Source: DATCJU01 sp036562635
GTDB taxonomy: Bacteria; Actinomycetota; Actinomycetes; Mycobacteriales; Pseudonocardiaceae
DNA length: 64,000 bases
NCBI GenBank assembly: GCA_036562635.1
Contig: DATCJU010000143.1
Location: 1-64,000, forward strand
Direction of reading: 5' to 3'
The translations under genes were made by a program, and so were the position numbers. The notes beneath the pieces are model-generated. The model saw only the letters and a list, made by a program, of their open reading frames with translations. It was not told the DNA's origin and made no database searches. This document shows, piece by piece, positions 42,643 through 50,719 of the stretch. Each line of letters starts with the position of its first letter. Within the stretch, counting starts at the first letter, position 1.

Positions 42643-44228
42643 GCAGCGCCTCTGACGGCACGGGTGTCACGACCGGTCGGATCGTCCGCCTCGTCGTCCT
42701 CCTGGTCGGCGTCCTCCTGGTCGGCGGCGGGCAGCCGCAGCACCACCCGTAGGCCCCTGGGGTCGTCGGCGGTCTCCGCCCCCGCAGACGTCGCACGATC
42801 CGCCGGTGCGGCGGAACCACCCTGCTCCCCCGCACCGGCCCCGGCCCCACAGCCGGGCAGTTCGAGCCGGAGCTCACCACCGGAACGCTCCAGCAACGCC
42901 CGCACAATGGCCAGTCCGAGCCCGGAGCCGGGGATGTTCTGGTGCGCGGGCGAGCGCCAGAAACGGCCGGTGGCCCGGGACAGTTCCTCGGGCGCCAGCC
43001 CCGGACCGTGGTCCCGGACCGCCACCTCCACGGCCGGTTTCCCCGAGGGCGTCTCGACGACCGGTGTCACCGAGACCACCACGTCGGTACCGGGTGCGGT
43101 GAACTTCAGCGCGTTGTCCAGCACCGCGTCCAGCACCGTGTCCAGCACGCCGTGCGGGGCCAGCACGGCCAGTCCACGGACGCCTTCCCGCCGCAGCCGC
43201 ACGTCCCGGTCCTCGGCCAGTACCGCCCAGGCCTCCAGCCGGTCCTCCACCACGGCGTCCACGTCGACCGGCTCGGTGGTGCCGACACCGCCCTCGGCCC
43301 TGGCCAACGCCAGCAGTCCGTCGAGCACCGTGCCCAGCCGTTCCACCTCGTCCAACGCGCTCACGTAGTGGGTCTGGGCCTCGTCCGCGACGTGCCCGTC
43401 CAGGTTGTGCAGCCGCAGCCGCAACGCAGTGAGCGGGTTGCGCAGCTGGTGTGAGGCGTCGGCGACGAACATGCGCTGGGCGGCCATCGCCTCGCCGACG
43501 GCGCGGGCCATCCGGTCGAAGGACTCGGTCAGCCTGCGCAGCTCGACCGGTCCCGACCGCACCCCGACGGGTTCGGGCAGCTGCCCTCGAGTCACCCCGA
43601 TGGCGGCCTGTTCGGCGGCCAGGTCGAGCTGGCGCACCGGGCGGAGGATCCAGCGCACCACCGGAACGGCGAACAGCGCGGCGCCCACACCGAGTACGAC
43701 CAGCCCGAGGGCGAGCAGCACCAGCCACCAGATCAACACCCGCTGGCGCAGGTGTGCGGTGGAGGAGACCGTCACCGCCGCCCCGCTGGGCCGACCGTCC
43801 ACCACGACGGGCTCGGCGAGCACCATCGGTCGGTCGTCCCACGGCATGAGCAGGGGGTAGGGGTCGGAGGGGCGCCCGGCCAGGGCCACGGCGACGCGCT
43901 CACGCACCCCGGGCTGGTCCACGTCGAAGGTGCCCCGGGAGGAGACGACGACCCGACCGTCGGCGTCCACCACGGCGGCCTCGACGCCGTAGCGACCGTA
44001 GAGCTGGTCGTAACGGGCCAGCTCGGCCTGCAACGAGACGTGCTCCTCGGGCCGGTCGGCGACCAGCGGCTGCTGGGCGATGGCGGCGAACCGCAGGGTG
44101 TCGCCCTGTCGGTCCAGGAACAGGTCCTGTTGTGCGGCGCCGGCGATGCTGCGTGCCAGCGGGACGCCGAGTCCGAGCAGGACCAGCGCCAGCAACGACA
44201 GCACGATCACCAGCAGCCGGCTGCGCAT
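42618..44228 (-). CDS. Two-component sensor histidine kinase
   Basis: A 536-residue membrane kinase. Helix 1 (6-28), an extracytoplasmic sensor region (29-163) with a Cache/TctE-like look (VVDADGRVVVSSRGTF), helix 2 (166-190), HAMP (190-245), HisKA with His260 in ADASHQLRNPLTALRLRLHNL, and an ATPase domain with ALKFTAPG, DHGPGLAPEEL and GSGLGLAIVRALLERSGG. The C-terminal tail after VVLRLPAA is acidic and disordered. It is transcribed behind the response regulator gene (34-base gap). The 3' end overlaps the convergent TAXI gene by 25 bases. A role with the TAXI receptor, similar to TctCDE systems, is inference. Confidence 0.92.
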   Translation of the reverse strand: MRSRLLVIVLSLLALVLLGLGVPLARSIAGAAQQDLFLDRQGDTLRFAAIAQQPLVADRPEEHVSLQAELARYDQLYGRYGVEAAVVDADGRVVVSSRGTFDVDQPGVRERVAVALAGRPSDPYPLLMPWDDRPMVLAEPVVVDGRPSGAAVTVSSTAHLRQRVLIWWLVLLALGLVVLGVGAALFAVPVVRWILRPVRQLDLAAEQAAIGVTRGQLPEPVGVRSGPVELRRLTESFDRMARAVGEAMAAQRMFVADASHQLRNPLTALRLRLHNLDGHVADEAQTHYVSALDEVERLGTVLDGLLALARAEGGVGTTEPVDVDAVVEDRLEAWAVLAEDRDVRLRREGVRGLAVLAPHGVLDTVLDAVLDNALKFTAPGTDVVVSVTPVVETPSGKPAVEVAVRDHGPGLAPEELSRATGRFWRSPAHQNIPGSGLGLAIVRALLERSGGELRLELPGCGAGAGAGEQGGSAAPADRATSAGAETADDPRGLRVVLRLPAADQEDADQEDDEADDPTGRDTRAVRGAAQRFLTDR

Positions 44229-44261
44229 CTCACCCCTCCCCCGGGCGCCACCCCCACGAGA

Positions 44262-44924
44262 TCAGTCCACGGCCAGTCGGTAGCCGACGCCCCGGACGGT
44301 CTGCACCAGCCCCGGGCGGCCGAGCTTGGTGCGCAGCGTGGCGATGTGCACGTCGAGCGTGCGGTTGGCCCCGGGCCAGGGTCGTCCCCAGACCTCCGCC
44401 ACGATGCGGTCCCGGCTGCACACGGCGCCCCGGGCCCCGGCCAGCAGGGACAGCACCTGGAACTCCTTGCGGGACAGGGCAACCGGGCGACCTCCGACGA
44501 GCACCTCGTGGCGTTCGAGGTGGATCTCCACGTCCCCGACACGCACCGGTCCGCTGGGGCCCTCCGTGTCGAGACGACGGCGTCGACACACCGCGTGCAC
44601 CCTGGCGACCAGCTCGCCGACGTCGTACGGCTTGACCAGATAGTCGTCCGCGCCGGAGTGCAGGCCGAGGATACGGTCGTCGACCTCGCCGCGAGCGGAA
44701 ACGACGATGATCGGCACATCGCTGGCCACGCGGATCCGCCGGCAGACCTCCACCCCGTCCAGATCGGGCAGGCCGAGGTCGAGCAGTACCACGTCGACTC
44801 CGGGATACTGTTCCAGGGCCGCGCGGCCGGACGCCACCCACCGCACCGTCATGCCGTTCCGCGCCAGGGCCGGCTGCAACGCCTCCGCCACCCGATAGTC
44901 GTCCTCGACGAGCAATACGAGCAC
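44262..44924 (-). CDS. OmpR-family response regulator
   Basis: A 220-residue regulator with a receiver domain (1-115; acidic pair VEDD, phosphoacceptor Asp49 in VVLLDLGLPD, the VVSAR Thr/Ser position and Lys in YLVKPYD) and a winged-helix OmpR domain (125-220; LSRKEFQVLSLL, TLDVHIATLRTKLG, VQTVRGVGYRL). The GTG start at 44924 has GGGAGG upstream; longer frames lack a start codon near the receiver. It heads the minus-strand operon with the kinase and faces away from gluABCD across a 186-base spacer, so it may regulate both. Confidence 0.93.
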   Translation of the reverse strand: MLVLLVEDDYRVAEALQPALARNGMTVRWVASGRAALEQYPGVDVVLLDLGLPDLDGVEVCRRIRVASDVPIIVVSARGEVDDRILGLHSGADDYLVKPYDVGELVARVHAVCRRRRLDTEGPSGPVRVGDVEIHLERHEVLVGGRPVALSRKEFQVLSLLAGARGAVCSRDRIVAEVWGRPWPGANRTLDVHIATLRTKLGRPGLVQTVRGVGYRLAVD

Positions 44925-45009
44925 GCGGACCTCCCGTTGGTTCACCCGGCGCCCTATCTCGATCGAGTGATTACCGGGTGACGCAGCGTATCTGTGACAA
45001 AGTTGAGAC

Positions 45010-45028
45010 GTTAAGTCTTGCTTAAGAC
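45010..45028 (+). promoter_or_regulatory. Nested palindromes upstream of gluA
   Basis: The spacer between the response regulator and gluA holds TTAAG-N5-CTTAA (45011-45025) overlapping GTCTT-N4-AAGAC (45015-45028), both perfect and AT-rich. They are good candidates for the binding site of the adjacent response regulator or another repressor of gluABCD. Confidence 0.45.
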
Positions 45029-45110
45029 CCTGGACTGACGTGTCCGAATCCACCTAGTTTCCCCGCGACCATTCCGACCGGACTGTCGCTGCCCGCGCAG
45101 GAGGACTTCG

Positions 45111-45866
45111 ATGACCGCAGCCGTCGCGGCCACCCCGATGATCAGGATGTCGGGGGTGGACAAGTTCTTCGGGCCGCTGCACGTGCTCAAGAACGTCAAC
45201 CTGGAAGTGCCCAAGGGGCAGGTGGTCGTGGTGCTCGGCCCGTCCGGCTCGGGCAAGTCGACGCTGTGCCGCACCATCAACCGGCTGGAGCCGATCGACA
45301 AGGGCACCATCGAGGTCGACGGGCAGCCACTGCCGGCCGAGGGCAAGGAGCTGGCGCGGCTGCGCGCCGACGTGGGCATGGTGTTCCAGCAGTTCAACCT
45401 GTTCGCCCACAAGACCATTCTCGAGAACGTCACGCTCGCGCCGATCAAGGTCCGCAAGATCAACCCGGAGCAGGCCCGGCGCACGGCGATGGAACTGCTG
45501 GAGCGGGTGGGTATCGCCAACCAGGCGGAGAAGTACCCCGCACAGCTGTCCGGCGGCCAGCAGCAGCGCGCGGCGATCGCCCGTGCCCTGGCGATGAAGC
45601 CGAAGGTGATGTTGTTCGACGAGCCCACCTCGGCCCTGGACCCGGAGATGGTCCAGGAAGTGCTGGACGTGATGACCACCCTGGCCGCGGAGGGCATGAC
45701 CATGCTCGTGGTGACCCACGAGATGGGATTCGCCCGCCGGGCGGCGAACCGGGTGGTGTTCATGGCCGACGGCGAGATCGTCGAGGACACCACGCCCGAC
45801 GAGTTCTTCACCTCTCCGAAGTCCGCCCGCGCGAAGGATTTCCTCGGCAAGATCTTGACGCACTGA
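45111..45866 (+). CDS. gluA: Glutamate ABC transporter ATP-binding protein GluA
   Basis: A 251-residue polar-amino-acid ABC ATPase. Walker A GPSGSGKST, Q-loop VFQQFNLFAH, signature LSGGQQQR, Walker B VMLFDEPTSALDP and the switch His in VVTHEMG are intact. The sequence resembles corynebacterial GluA. CAGGAGG precedes the ATG. It leads a four-gene transporter operon: ATPase, binding protein and two permeases, as in corynebacteria, where the cluster also lies near recX-recA. It powers glutamate or similar amino acid uptake. Confidence 0.94.
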   Translation: MTAAVAATPMIRMSGVDKFFGPLHVLKNVNLEVPKGQVVVVLGPSGSGKSTLCRTINRLEPIDKGTIEVDGQPLPAEGKELARLRADVGMVFQQFNLFAHKTILENVTLAPIKVRKINPEQARRTAMELLERVGIANQAEKYPAQLSGGQQQRAAIARALAMKPKVMLFDEPTSALDPEMVQEVLDVMTTLAAEGMTMLVVTHEMGFARRAANRVVFMADGEIVEDTTPDEFFTSPKSARAKDFLGKILTH

Positions 45867-45922
45867 GCACCACTCCGTGGCGCACCCGCGCCCGGGCAAT
45901 CTAGGAAGATTCGGGAGAAACG

Positions 45923-46810
45923 ATGAAGCTGCGCACCCTGGCGGTGGGCCTGCTGGTCGGCAGCCTCGCCCTCACGGCCTGCGGGCGTGAGGGCTCGCCG
46001 GACTCGAGCGGACCCGTGGTGTCCCAGAGCGCCGCGCAGAACGTCACGGTCGAGGGCTCCCCGACCTTCGACAAGATGAAGCAGCGCGGCAAGGTCATCA
46101 TCGGTGTCAAGGAGGACCAGCCGGGGCTGGGCTACAAGGACCCGACCAGCGGCGAGTACTCCGGTTTCGACGTCGAGATCGCGCGGCTGGTCGCAGCGCA
46201 GCTCGGCTTCGACGAGTCCAAGATCGAGTACAAGGCGATCCCGTCGCAGTCCCGTGAGCAGGCCATCAGCAACGGGGACATCGACTACTACGTCGGCACC
46301 TACTCGATCACCGACAGCCGCAAGCAGCAGATCTCCTTCGCCGGCCCGTACTTCGTCGCCGGCCAGGACCTGCTGGTGCGCAAGGACGACAACTCGATCA
46401 CCGGCCCGGAGAGCCTCAAGGGCAAGAAGGTCTGCTCCGTCACCGGCTCCACCCCGATCCAGCGGGTGCGGTCCCAGGGCCTGACCGAGCCGGACAACAT
46501 CGTCGAGTTCCAGAACTACTCGCAGTGCGTTGACCAGCTCGCCCAGGGCAACGTGGACGCCGTGACCACCGACGACGCCATCCTCATGGGCTACGCCGCC
46601 CAGGAGCCGGACAAGTTCAAGGTGGTCGGCAAGGTCTTCTCCGAGGAGAAGTACGGCATCGGCCTGCCCAAGGACGACAAGGCGCTGCGGGACAAGGTGA
46701 ACGACATCCTGCAGCAGGCCATCGACGACGGCACCTGGCAGAAGATCTACGACGCCACGCTCGGCAAGTCCGGCGCGTCCGCCACGCCGCCTGCACTCGA
46801 GCGCTACTGA
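45923..46810 (+). CDS. gluB: Glutamate-binding lipoprotein GluB
   Basis: A 295-residue family 3 solute-binding lipoprotein with lipobox LTAC (Cys20). Lobe I is made from residues about 55-145 (KVIIGVKEDQPGLGYKD, YSGFDVEIARLVA, DYYVGTYSIT, ISFAGPYFVAG) and 245-285 (YGIGLPKDDKALRDKVN, DDGTWQKIYD). Lobe II is residues about 147-241, holding a likely Cys171-Cys202 disulfide. All parts of the two-lobe flytrap are present. GGGAGAAACG precedes the ATG. A hairpin separates it from gluC, consistent with extra expression of the binding protein. A shortened paralogue lies at 48530-49204. Confidence 0.94.
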   Translation: MKLRTLAVGLLVGSLALTACGREGSPDSSGPVVSQSAAQNVTVEGSPTFDKMKQRGKVIIGVKEDQPGLGYKDPTSGEYSGFDVEIARLVAAQLGFDESKIEYKAIPSQSREQAISNGDIDYYVGTYSITDSRKQQISFAGPYFVAGQDLLVRKDDNSITGPESLKGKKVCSVTGSTPIQRVRSQGLTEPDNIVEFQNYSQCVDQLAQGNVDAVTTDDAILMGYAAQEPDKFKVVGKVFSEEKYGIGLPKDDKALRDKVNDILQQAIDDGTWQKIYDATLGKSGASATPPALERY

Positions 46811-46819
46811 TCCTCGTCA

Positions 46820-46858
46820 CGGGGCGGTGGCCGTCATACCCGGGCGGCCACCGCCCCG
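46820..46858 (+). terminator. Intercistronic hairpin between gluB and gluC
   Basis: A 13-bp stem with a 13-base loop lies 9 bases after the gluB stop. As an attenuator or mRNA stabiliser it would raise the binding protein over the permeases. Confidence 0.6.
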
Positions 46859-46882
46859 CACGCCGACCCCGCAGGGAAACCG

Positions 46883-47530
46883 ATGGACGTCCTGCTCAAC
46901 AACCTCGACCTCTTCGTGCCGGGATTCCTGAACACCATCAAGCTGTTCGTGATCTCGGCAGTGGCCTCACTGGTACTGGGCACGGTACTGGCCATGATGC
47001 GGGTCAGCCCGGTCCCGGTGCTGCGCGCCGCCGGTGCCGCCTACGTGACACTGCTGCGCAACACCCCGCTGACCCTGGTGTTCTTCTTCTTCGTCTTCGC
47101 CTACCCGCTGCTGAAGATCGTCGAGCTCTCCTTCTTCACGGCGGCGGTGACCGCCCTGTCGGTCTACACCGCGGCCTTCGTCTGCGAGGTGGTGCGTTCG
47201 GGCATCAACACCGTGCCGGTGGGGCAGGCCGAGGCGGCCCGCGCCCTGGGCCTGACCTTCGGGCAGATCCTCGGCCAGGTGATCCTGCCGCAGGCGCTCC
47301 GCTCCGTCGTGCCTCCGCTGACCAGCGTGATGATCGCTCTGTTGAAGAACACCACCGTCGCCGCCGGCTTCTCGGTCGCCGAGGCGGGAGCCATCACACC
47401 GGCACTGTCCGAGCGCGGTGCGAACGTGCTGATCGGGCTGCTCTGGATCGCCGTCGGCTTCCTGATCCTGGTCGTCCCGCTGACGCTGCTGCAGCGCAGC
47501 CTGGAGAAGCGGTGGAGCGTGGCCCGATGA
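46883..47530 (+). CDS. gluC: Glutamate ABC transporter permease GluC
   Basis: A 215-residue inner-membrane permease with about five helices, of the HisM/ArtM type. It has FVPGFLNTIKLFVISAVASLVLG, LLRNTPLTLVFFFFVFAYPL, and the EAA loop EAARALGLTFGQILGQVILPQAL that contacts the ATPase. The ATG follows GCAGGGAAACCG. Its stop overlaps the start of gluD (ATGA), so the two permease subunits are translationally coupled. Confidence 0.93.
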   Translation: MDVLLNNLDLFVPGFLNTIKLFVISAVASLVLGTVLAMMRVSPVPVLRAAGAAYVTLLRNTPLTLVFFFFVFAYPLLKIVELSFFTAAVTALSVYTAAFVCEVVRSGINTVPVGQAEAARALGLTFGQILGQVILPQALRSVVPPLTSVMIALLKNTTVAAGFSVAEAGAITPALSERGANVLIGLLWIAVGFLILVVPLTLLQRSLEKRWSVAR

Positions 47531-48429
47531 GCGCTGTCCTCTACGACATCCCCGGCCCCCGGGCTCGCGCCCGCAACATGCTGCTGGGCGTGATCGGCAC
47601 CCTGGTGGTGCTCGCACTGCTCGGCTACGTCGTCTACCGCTTCTACGTCACCGGGCAGTTCGACGCCCGCATGTGGGAGTGGCTGCTGTACAAGCAGGTG
47701 CAGCTGGAGCTGCTGGAGGCGCTGCTCAACACGCTGCGGGCGTTCGCGGTGGGTGCGGTGCTGGCCCTGCTCTTCGGTGCCGTCTTCGCCGTGGGTCGGC
47801 TGTCGGACCACGCCTGGGTGCGTGGCCCCGCGACGACCGTGGTGGAGTTCTTCCGGGCCGTCCCGCTGGTCGTCCTGATCTTCACCTTCTACTACGGCCT
47901 GCCCACCCTCGGGGTCTCCATGAGCACGTTCTGGGCGGTCGTGCTCGGCCTGACCCTCTACAACGGGTCGGTGCTGGCCGAGGTGTTCCGCGCCGGCGTG
48001 CTCTCGCTGCCCAAAGGCCAGAGCGAGGCGGCCTACGCGCTGGGCATGCGCAAGACGCAGGTGATGACCAATGTCCTGCTCCCGCAGGCGCTGCGAGCCA
48101 TGCTCCCGGCCGTCGTCAGCCAGCTCGTGGTGCTACTCAAGGACACGGCACTCGGCTTCCTGATCACCTACGAGGAGCTGCTGCGCTACGCGCGGTACCT
48201 GGGCGGTATCGCCCAGTTCGGCCGGCCGCTGGTGCCCATCACCATCGTGGTGGCCGCGGTGTACATCGTGATGTGCCTGCTGCTCACCTGGCTGGCCAAC
48301 TACCTGGAGAAGCGCAACCGGCGCAGCCGACTGCGGGCACAGGCCGCGGTGGCCGGCAAGCCGGAGCAGGCCGTGCAGCAGCCGGCCACGACGACCACAC
48401 CGACGGCCGTGGCCGACGAGATGGGCTAG
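47527..48429 (+). CDS. gluD: Glutamate ABC transporter permease GluD
   Basis: A 300-residue permease subunit pairing with GluC. An N-terminal cytoplasmic tail and helix (MLLGVIGTLVVLALLGYVVY) precede the core with LEALLNTLRAFAVGAVLALLFGAVF, FFRAVPLVVLIFTFYYGLP, and the EAA loop EAAYALGMRKTQVMTNVLLPQAL. A disordered Thr/Ala-rich C-terminus of about 40 residues follows NYLEKRNRRSRL. It overlaps gluC by four bases and closes the operon at a strong hairpin. Confidence 0.93.
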   Translation: MSAVLYDIPGPRARARNMLLGVIGTLVVLALLGYVVYRFYVTGQFDARMWEWLLYKQVQLELLEALLNTLRAFAVGAVLALLFGAVFAVGRLSDHAWVRGPATTVVEFFRAVPLVVLIFTFYYGLPTLGVSMSTFWAVVLGLTLYNGSVLAEVFRAGVLSLPKGQSEAAYALGMRKTQVMTNVLLPQALRAMLPAVVSQLVVLLKDTALGFLITYEELLRYARYLGGIAQFGRPLVPITIVVAAVYIVMCLLLTWLANYLEKRNRRSRLRAQAAVAGKPEQAVQQPATTTTPTAVADEMG

Positions 48430-48464
48430 GCCCGAAGATCCGACCGGTTTCCTCGCGTGGTGCC

Positions 48465-48511
48465 GGAAGGCGCCCCGGTGCAGGCCTGGATCCTGCGCCG
48501 GGGCGCCTTCC
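48465..48511. terminator. Terminator after gluABCD
   Basis: A 14-bp perfect outer stem with an inner 5-bp GCAGG/CCTGC stem lies 36 bases after the gluD stop and also faces the convergent GluB-like gene. Confidence 0.75.
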
Positions 48512-48529
48512 CGTTTCCGGGGTGGTGCT

Positions 48530-49204
48530 TCAGCCCGAGGAGGAGGTGGAGGTGGCCACCGACGACGAGGTGGCCGTCGTGGAGAGCGACGGTGGGGTGG
48601 CCGGTCCGGAGACGGACGCGAGTGTGCGGTCGTAGGCCTGCTGCCAGCTTCCGTCGGCGACCGCCTGCTGCAACAACTCGGTGATCTTGGCTTGGAGAGC
48701 GCGGTCCCGCGCCGGAAGCGCGATGTGGTGTTCCCCCTCGGCACTCACCAGGTAGGGACCGGCCAGCTCGACCCGCCCGCCGGCTGCGTCGGCGGCGGTG
48801 ATCCCCCCGATCTGCAGATCGACGTCACCGTTGGCCACCGCCTCGATCCGCAGGTTCGGAGGCAGTGGCTTGAACAGCACACCCTTGTCCGGATCCACCC
48901 CCAGCCCGCGAGCCAGCAGACGGGCGATCTCCACCTCGAATCCGGTGTACTCCCCGCTCGTCGTGTCCCGGACCGCCCAGCCAGGCCGTTGCGGGCTCAC
49001 CCCGACCACGAGCTTGCCGCGCTGCCGGATCCGTTCGTAGGTCGGGGAACCGGGCACCAGACGCGGGGGTGTCGTGGTGGTGATCGACACCGGTGGGATG
49101 CCCACCGCCTGCTGTGGCGGGGACTCCACCGTCTCGCCGCATCCGGCGAGGGCGAGCACACCACCGAGAACCGCGAGGATCGCCACGAGGGACCGTCTGC
49201 GCAT
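48530..49204 (-). CDS. GluB paralogue retaining only lobe I of the solute-binding fold
   Basis: A 224-residue lipoprotein (lipobox LAGC, Cys22) plainly related to GluB. Its residues 62-153 match lobe I of GluB (QRGKLVVGVS, GEYTGFEVEIARLLA, NGDVDLQIGGIT, VELAGPYLVS) and residues 158-195 match the returning lobe I segment (HHIALPARDRALQAK, DGSWQQAYDRTLA). The roughly 94 residues that form lobe II in GluB (about 147-241) are absent, joined in frame at VSAEGEHH. A Ser/Thr-rich tail ends the protein. It cannot close as a two-lobe flytrap, so it may bind another protein or be non-transporting. It is convergent with gluD. Confidence 0.85.
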   Translation of the reverse strand: MRRRSLVAILAVLGGVLALAGCGETVESPPQQAVGIPPVSITTTTPPRLVPGSPTYERIRQRGKLVVGVSPQRPGWAVRDTTSGEYTGFEVEIARLLARGLGVDPDKGVLFKPLPPNLRIEAVANGDVDLQIGGITAADAAGGRVELAGPYLVSAEGEHHIALPARDRALQAKITELLQQAVADGSWQQAYDRTLASVSGPATPPSLSTTATSSSVATSTSSSG

Positions 49205-49381
49205 GGTTCATCATCGTCGTGGCCTCCGCGGCCTGCCGTCCAGCGGTCGGAGCGGGGCGGTACCGACGATCGGACCCGCCCCCGCCCTCGGTCCCGTTCC
49301 CCCCGTGTTGCAGGATCTTTTCGCGATCAACGGGTGCGGTGTCGCGGCCGGTGCGTCCGGGTCCGCGGAGAGGTGGAGCAG

Positions 49382-50218
49382 ATGCACGCCATCGACGTCG
49401 AGGAAGCCGTCATCCTCGGAGCCCTGGAAGGACTGACCGAGTTCCTACCCATCTCCTCCACGGGCCATCTCCGAATCGCCCAGGGGATGCTGGGCATCCC
49501 GGTCGACCTGCCGTCGGTCATCGGCTTCACCGCCGTCGTCCAGGCCGGTGCGATCGCCGCGCTGCTGCTGCACTTCATCCGCGATCTCTTCCGGCTGGGT
49601 CGGGCCTGGGGCCGTGGCCTGGTGATCCGGGAGGAACGACGATCCAGGGACTATCAGCTGGCCTGGTGGCTCATCCTGGCCACGATCCCCATCGTGGTCG
49701 CCGGTGTCCTGCTGGAAGGGCTCATCACCGGTCCGATGACCTCGCTGTGGGTCGTCGCCGGTTCCCTGCTGGCCGGTAGTGCCCTCATGTGGTTCGCCGA
49801 GCACCGGGCACGGTTCGAGCGCGGGGAGCGCGACATCCGGATGAAGGACGTGCTGATCGTCGGCACGGCGCAGATCCTGGCCCTGGTGTTCCCCGGGTTC
49901 TCCCGGCCCGGGGCGACCATCTCGACCGGTCTGCTGCTGAACCTGGACCGGGTCACCGCGACCCGGCTCTCCTTCATGTTGTCCATCCCCGCCATGACCG
50001 CCGGTGCGGTCTACGAGGTGCGGGACGCCCTGGGGCACCCGCACCTGGTCATGCCGCTCGTCGTCGGCACCGCGGTGTCCTTCGTCGTGGCCTACGCCTC
50101 GGTCGCCTGGCTGCTGCGGTTCGTGACCCGGCACTCCTTCAAGGGCTTCGCCATCTACCGTGTCGTCGTGGGCCTGGCCCTGATCGGTCTGCTGACCAGC
50201 GGTGTGCTGCCCGGCTGA
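49382..50218 (+). CDS. uppP: Undecaprenyl-diphosphatase UppP (BacA)
   Basis: A 278-residue membrane phosphatase that recycles undecaprenyl diphosphate for cell-wall synthesis and confers bacitracin tolerance. The catalytic motifs are EGLTEFLPISSTGHL at about 16-30 and FPGFSRPGATISTG near 165, with several hydrophobic helices and a re-entrant pattern. The actinobacterial PGxSRPG variant replaces PGxSRSG. ATG 49382 follows AGAGGTGGAG. It is monocistronic, with a hairpin after it. Confidence 0.95.
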   Translation: MHAIDVEEAVILGALEGLTEFLPISSTGHLRIAQGMLGIPVDLPSVIGFTAVVQAGAIAALLLHFIRDLFRLGRAWGRGLVIREERRSRDYQLAWWLILATIPIVVAGVLLEGLITGPMTSLWVVAGSLLAGSALMWFAEHRARFERGERDIRMKDVLIVGTAQILALVFPGFSRPGATISTGLLLNLDRVTATRLSFMLSIPAMTAGAVYEVRDALGHPHLVMPLVVGTAVSFVVAYASVAWLLRFVTRHSFKGFAIYRVVVGLALIGLLTSGVLPG

Positions 50219-50595
50219 GCCGGCTGAGGTGTCGGGGCGGCACACCGTGCACCCGGCTCACCTGCCGGAGCCGCCCACAGGGCCCGGGCGGGGGTGTCGT
50301 GGTCGGCGCGCGACACCCCCGCACGCCGCCTGACCTCTCCGGCGAACCGCTGCGGGGCCACCGTCTCGGCGGCCACCGACATCGGGTGTCCCGTTCCGGG
50401 CGGGGCGACGAGCGGCCGCCCGGTGCGTCGCCCGCCCCGACGGGGGACATGTCCTACACCACGTTCCACGCACCTGCTCCACGCCGTGGTCACGGTGCAG
50501 GGCGTACCCGGCACGTCGACTCGTCGGTGCGGCCGGTGTCGTCCGAGCGGCTGGATGACACCCGATCCGGCAGTGGGCGGTGTCACCAGGGACTT
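50219..50595. other. Long spacer upstream of edd
   Basis: About 500 bases separate uppP from edd. The first part holds the uppP terminator. The middle (50323-50590) is GC-rich with no gene that I can support. The last 120 bases hold the edd promoter and operators. Confidence 0.4.
50288..50322 (+). terminator. Hairpin after uppP
   Basis: A 12-bp perfect stem (GCGGGGGTGTCG with its complement) around an 11-base loop lies 70 bases after the uppP stop. Confidence 0.6.
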
Positions 50596-50615
50596 AATCG
50601 ATACACGGATCGATT
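50596..50615 (+). promoter_or_regulatory. Operator candidate AATCGAT-N6-ATCGATT
   Basis: A perfect 7-6-7 inverted repeat immediately upstream of the edd -35 element. Its symmetry and AT content suggest a repressor dimer site for the Entner-Doudoroff operon. Confidence 0.55.
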
Positions 50616-50644
50616 TTGATCCCAGATCATCCGTCCCGTACCGT
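50616..50644 (+). promoter_or_regulatory. edd promoter with a second palindrome over the -35
   Basis: TTGATC (50616-50621), a 17-base spacer and TACCGT (50639-50644) form a housekeeping-type promoter. TGATC-CCA-GATCA (50617-50629) overlaps its -35 and would block polymerase if occupied. Transcription is predicted near 50651, about 70 bases before edd. Confidence 0.5.
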
Positions 50645-50719
50645 GTGAGGGGCTGCACAGTCCGTGGCGCCAGTGTCGTCGCCGGTCCCGCACACCTGTG
50701 GTCGACGAGGAGGCGAGGG

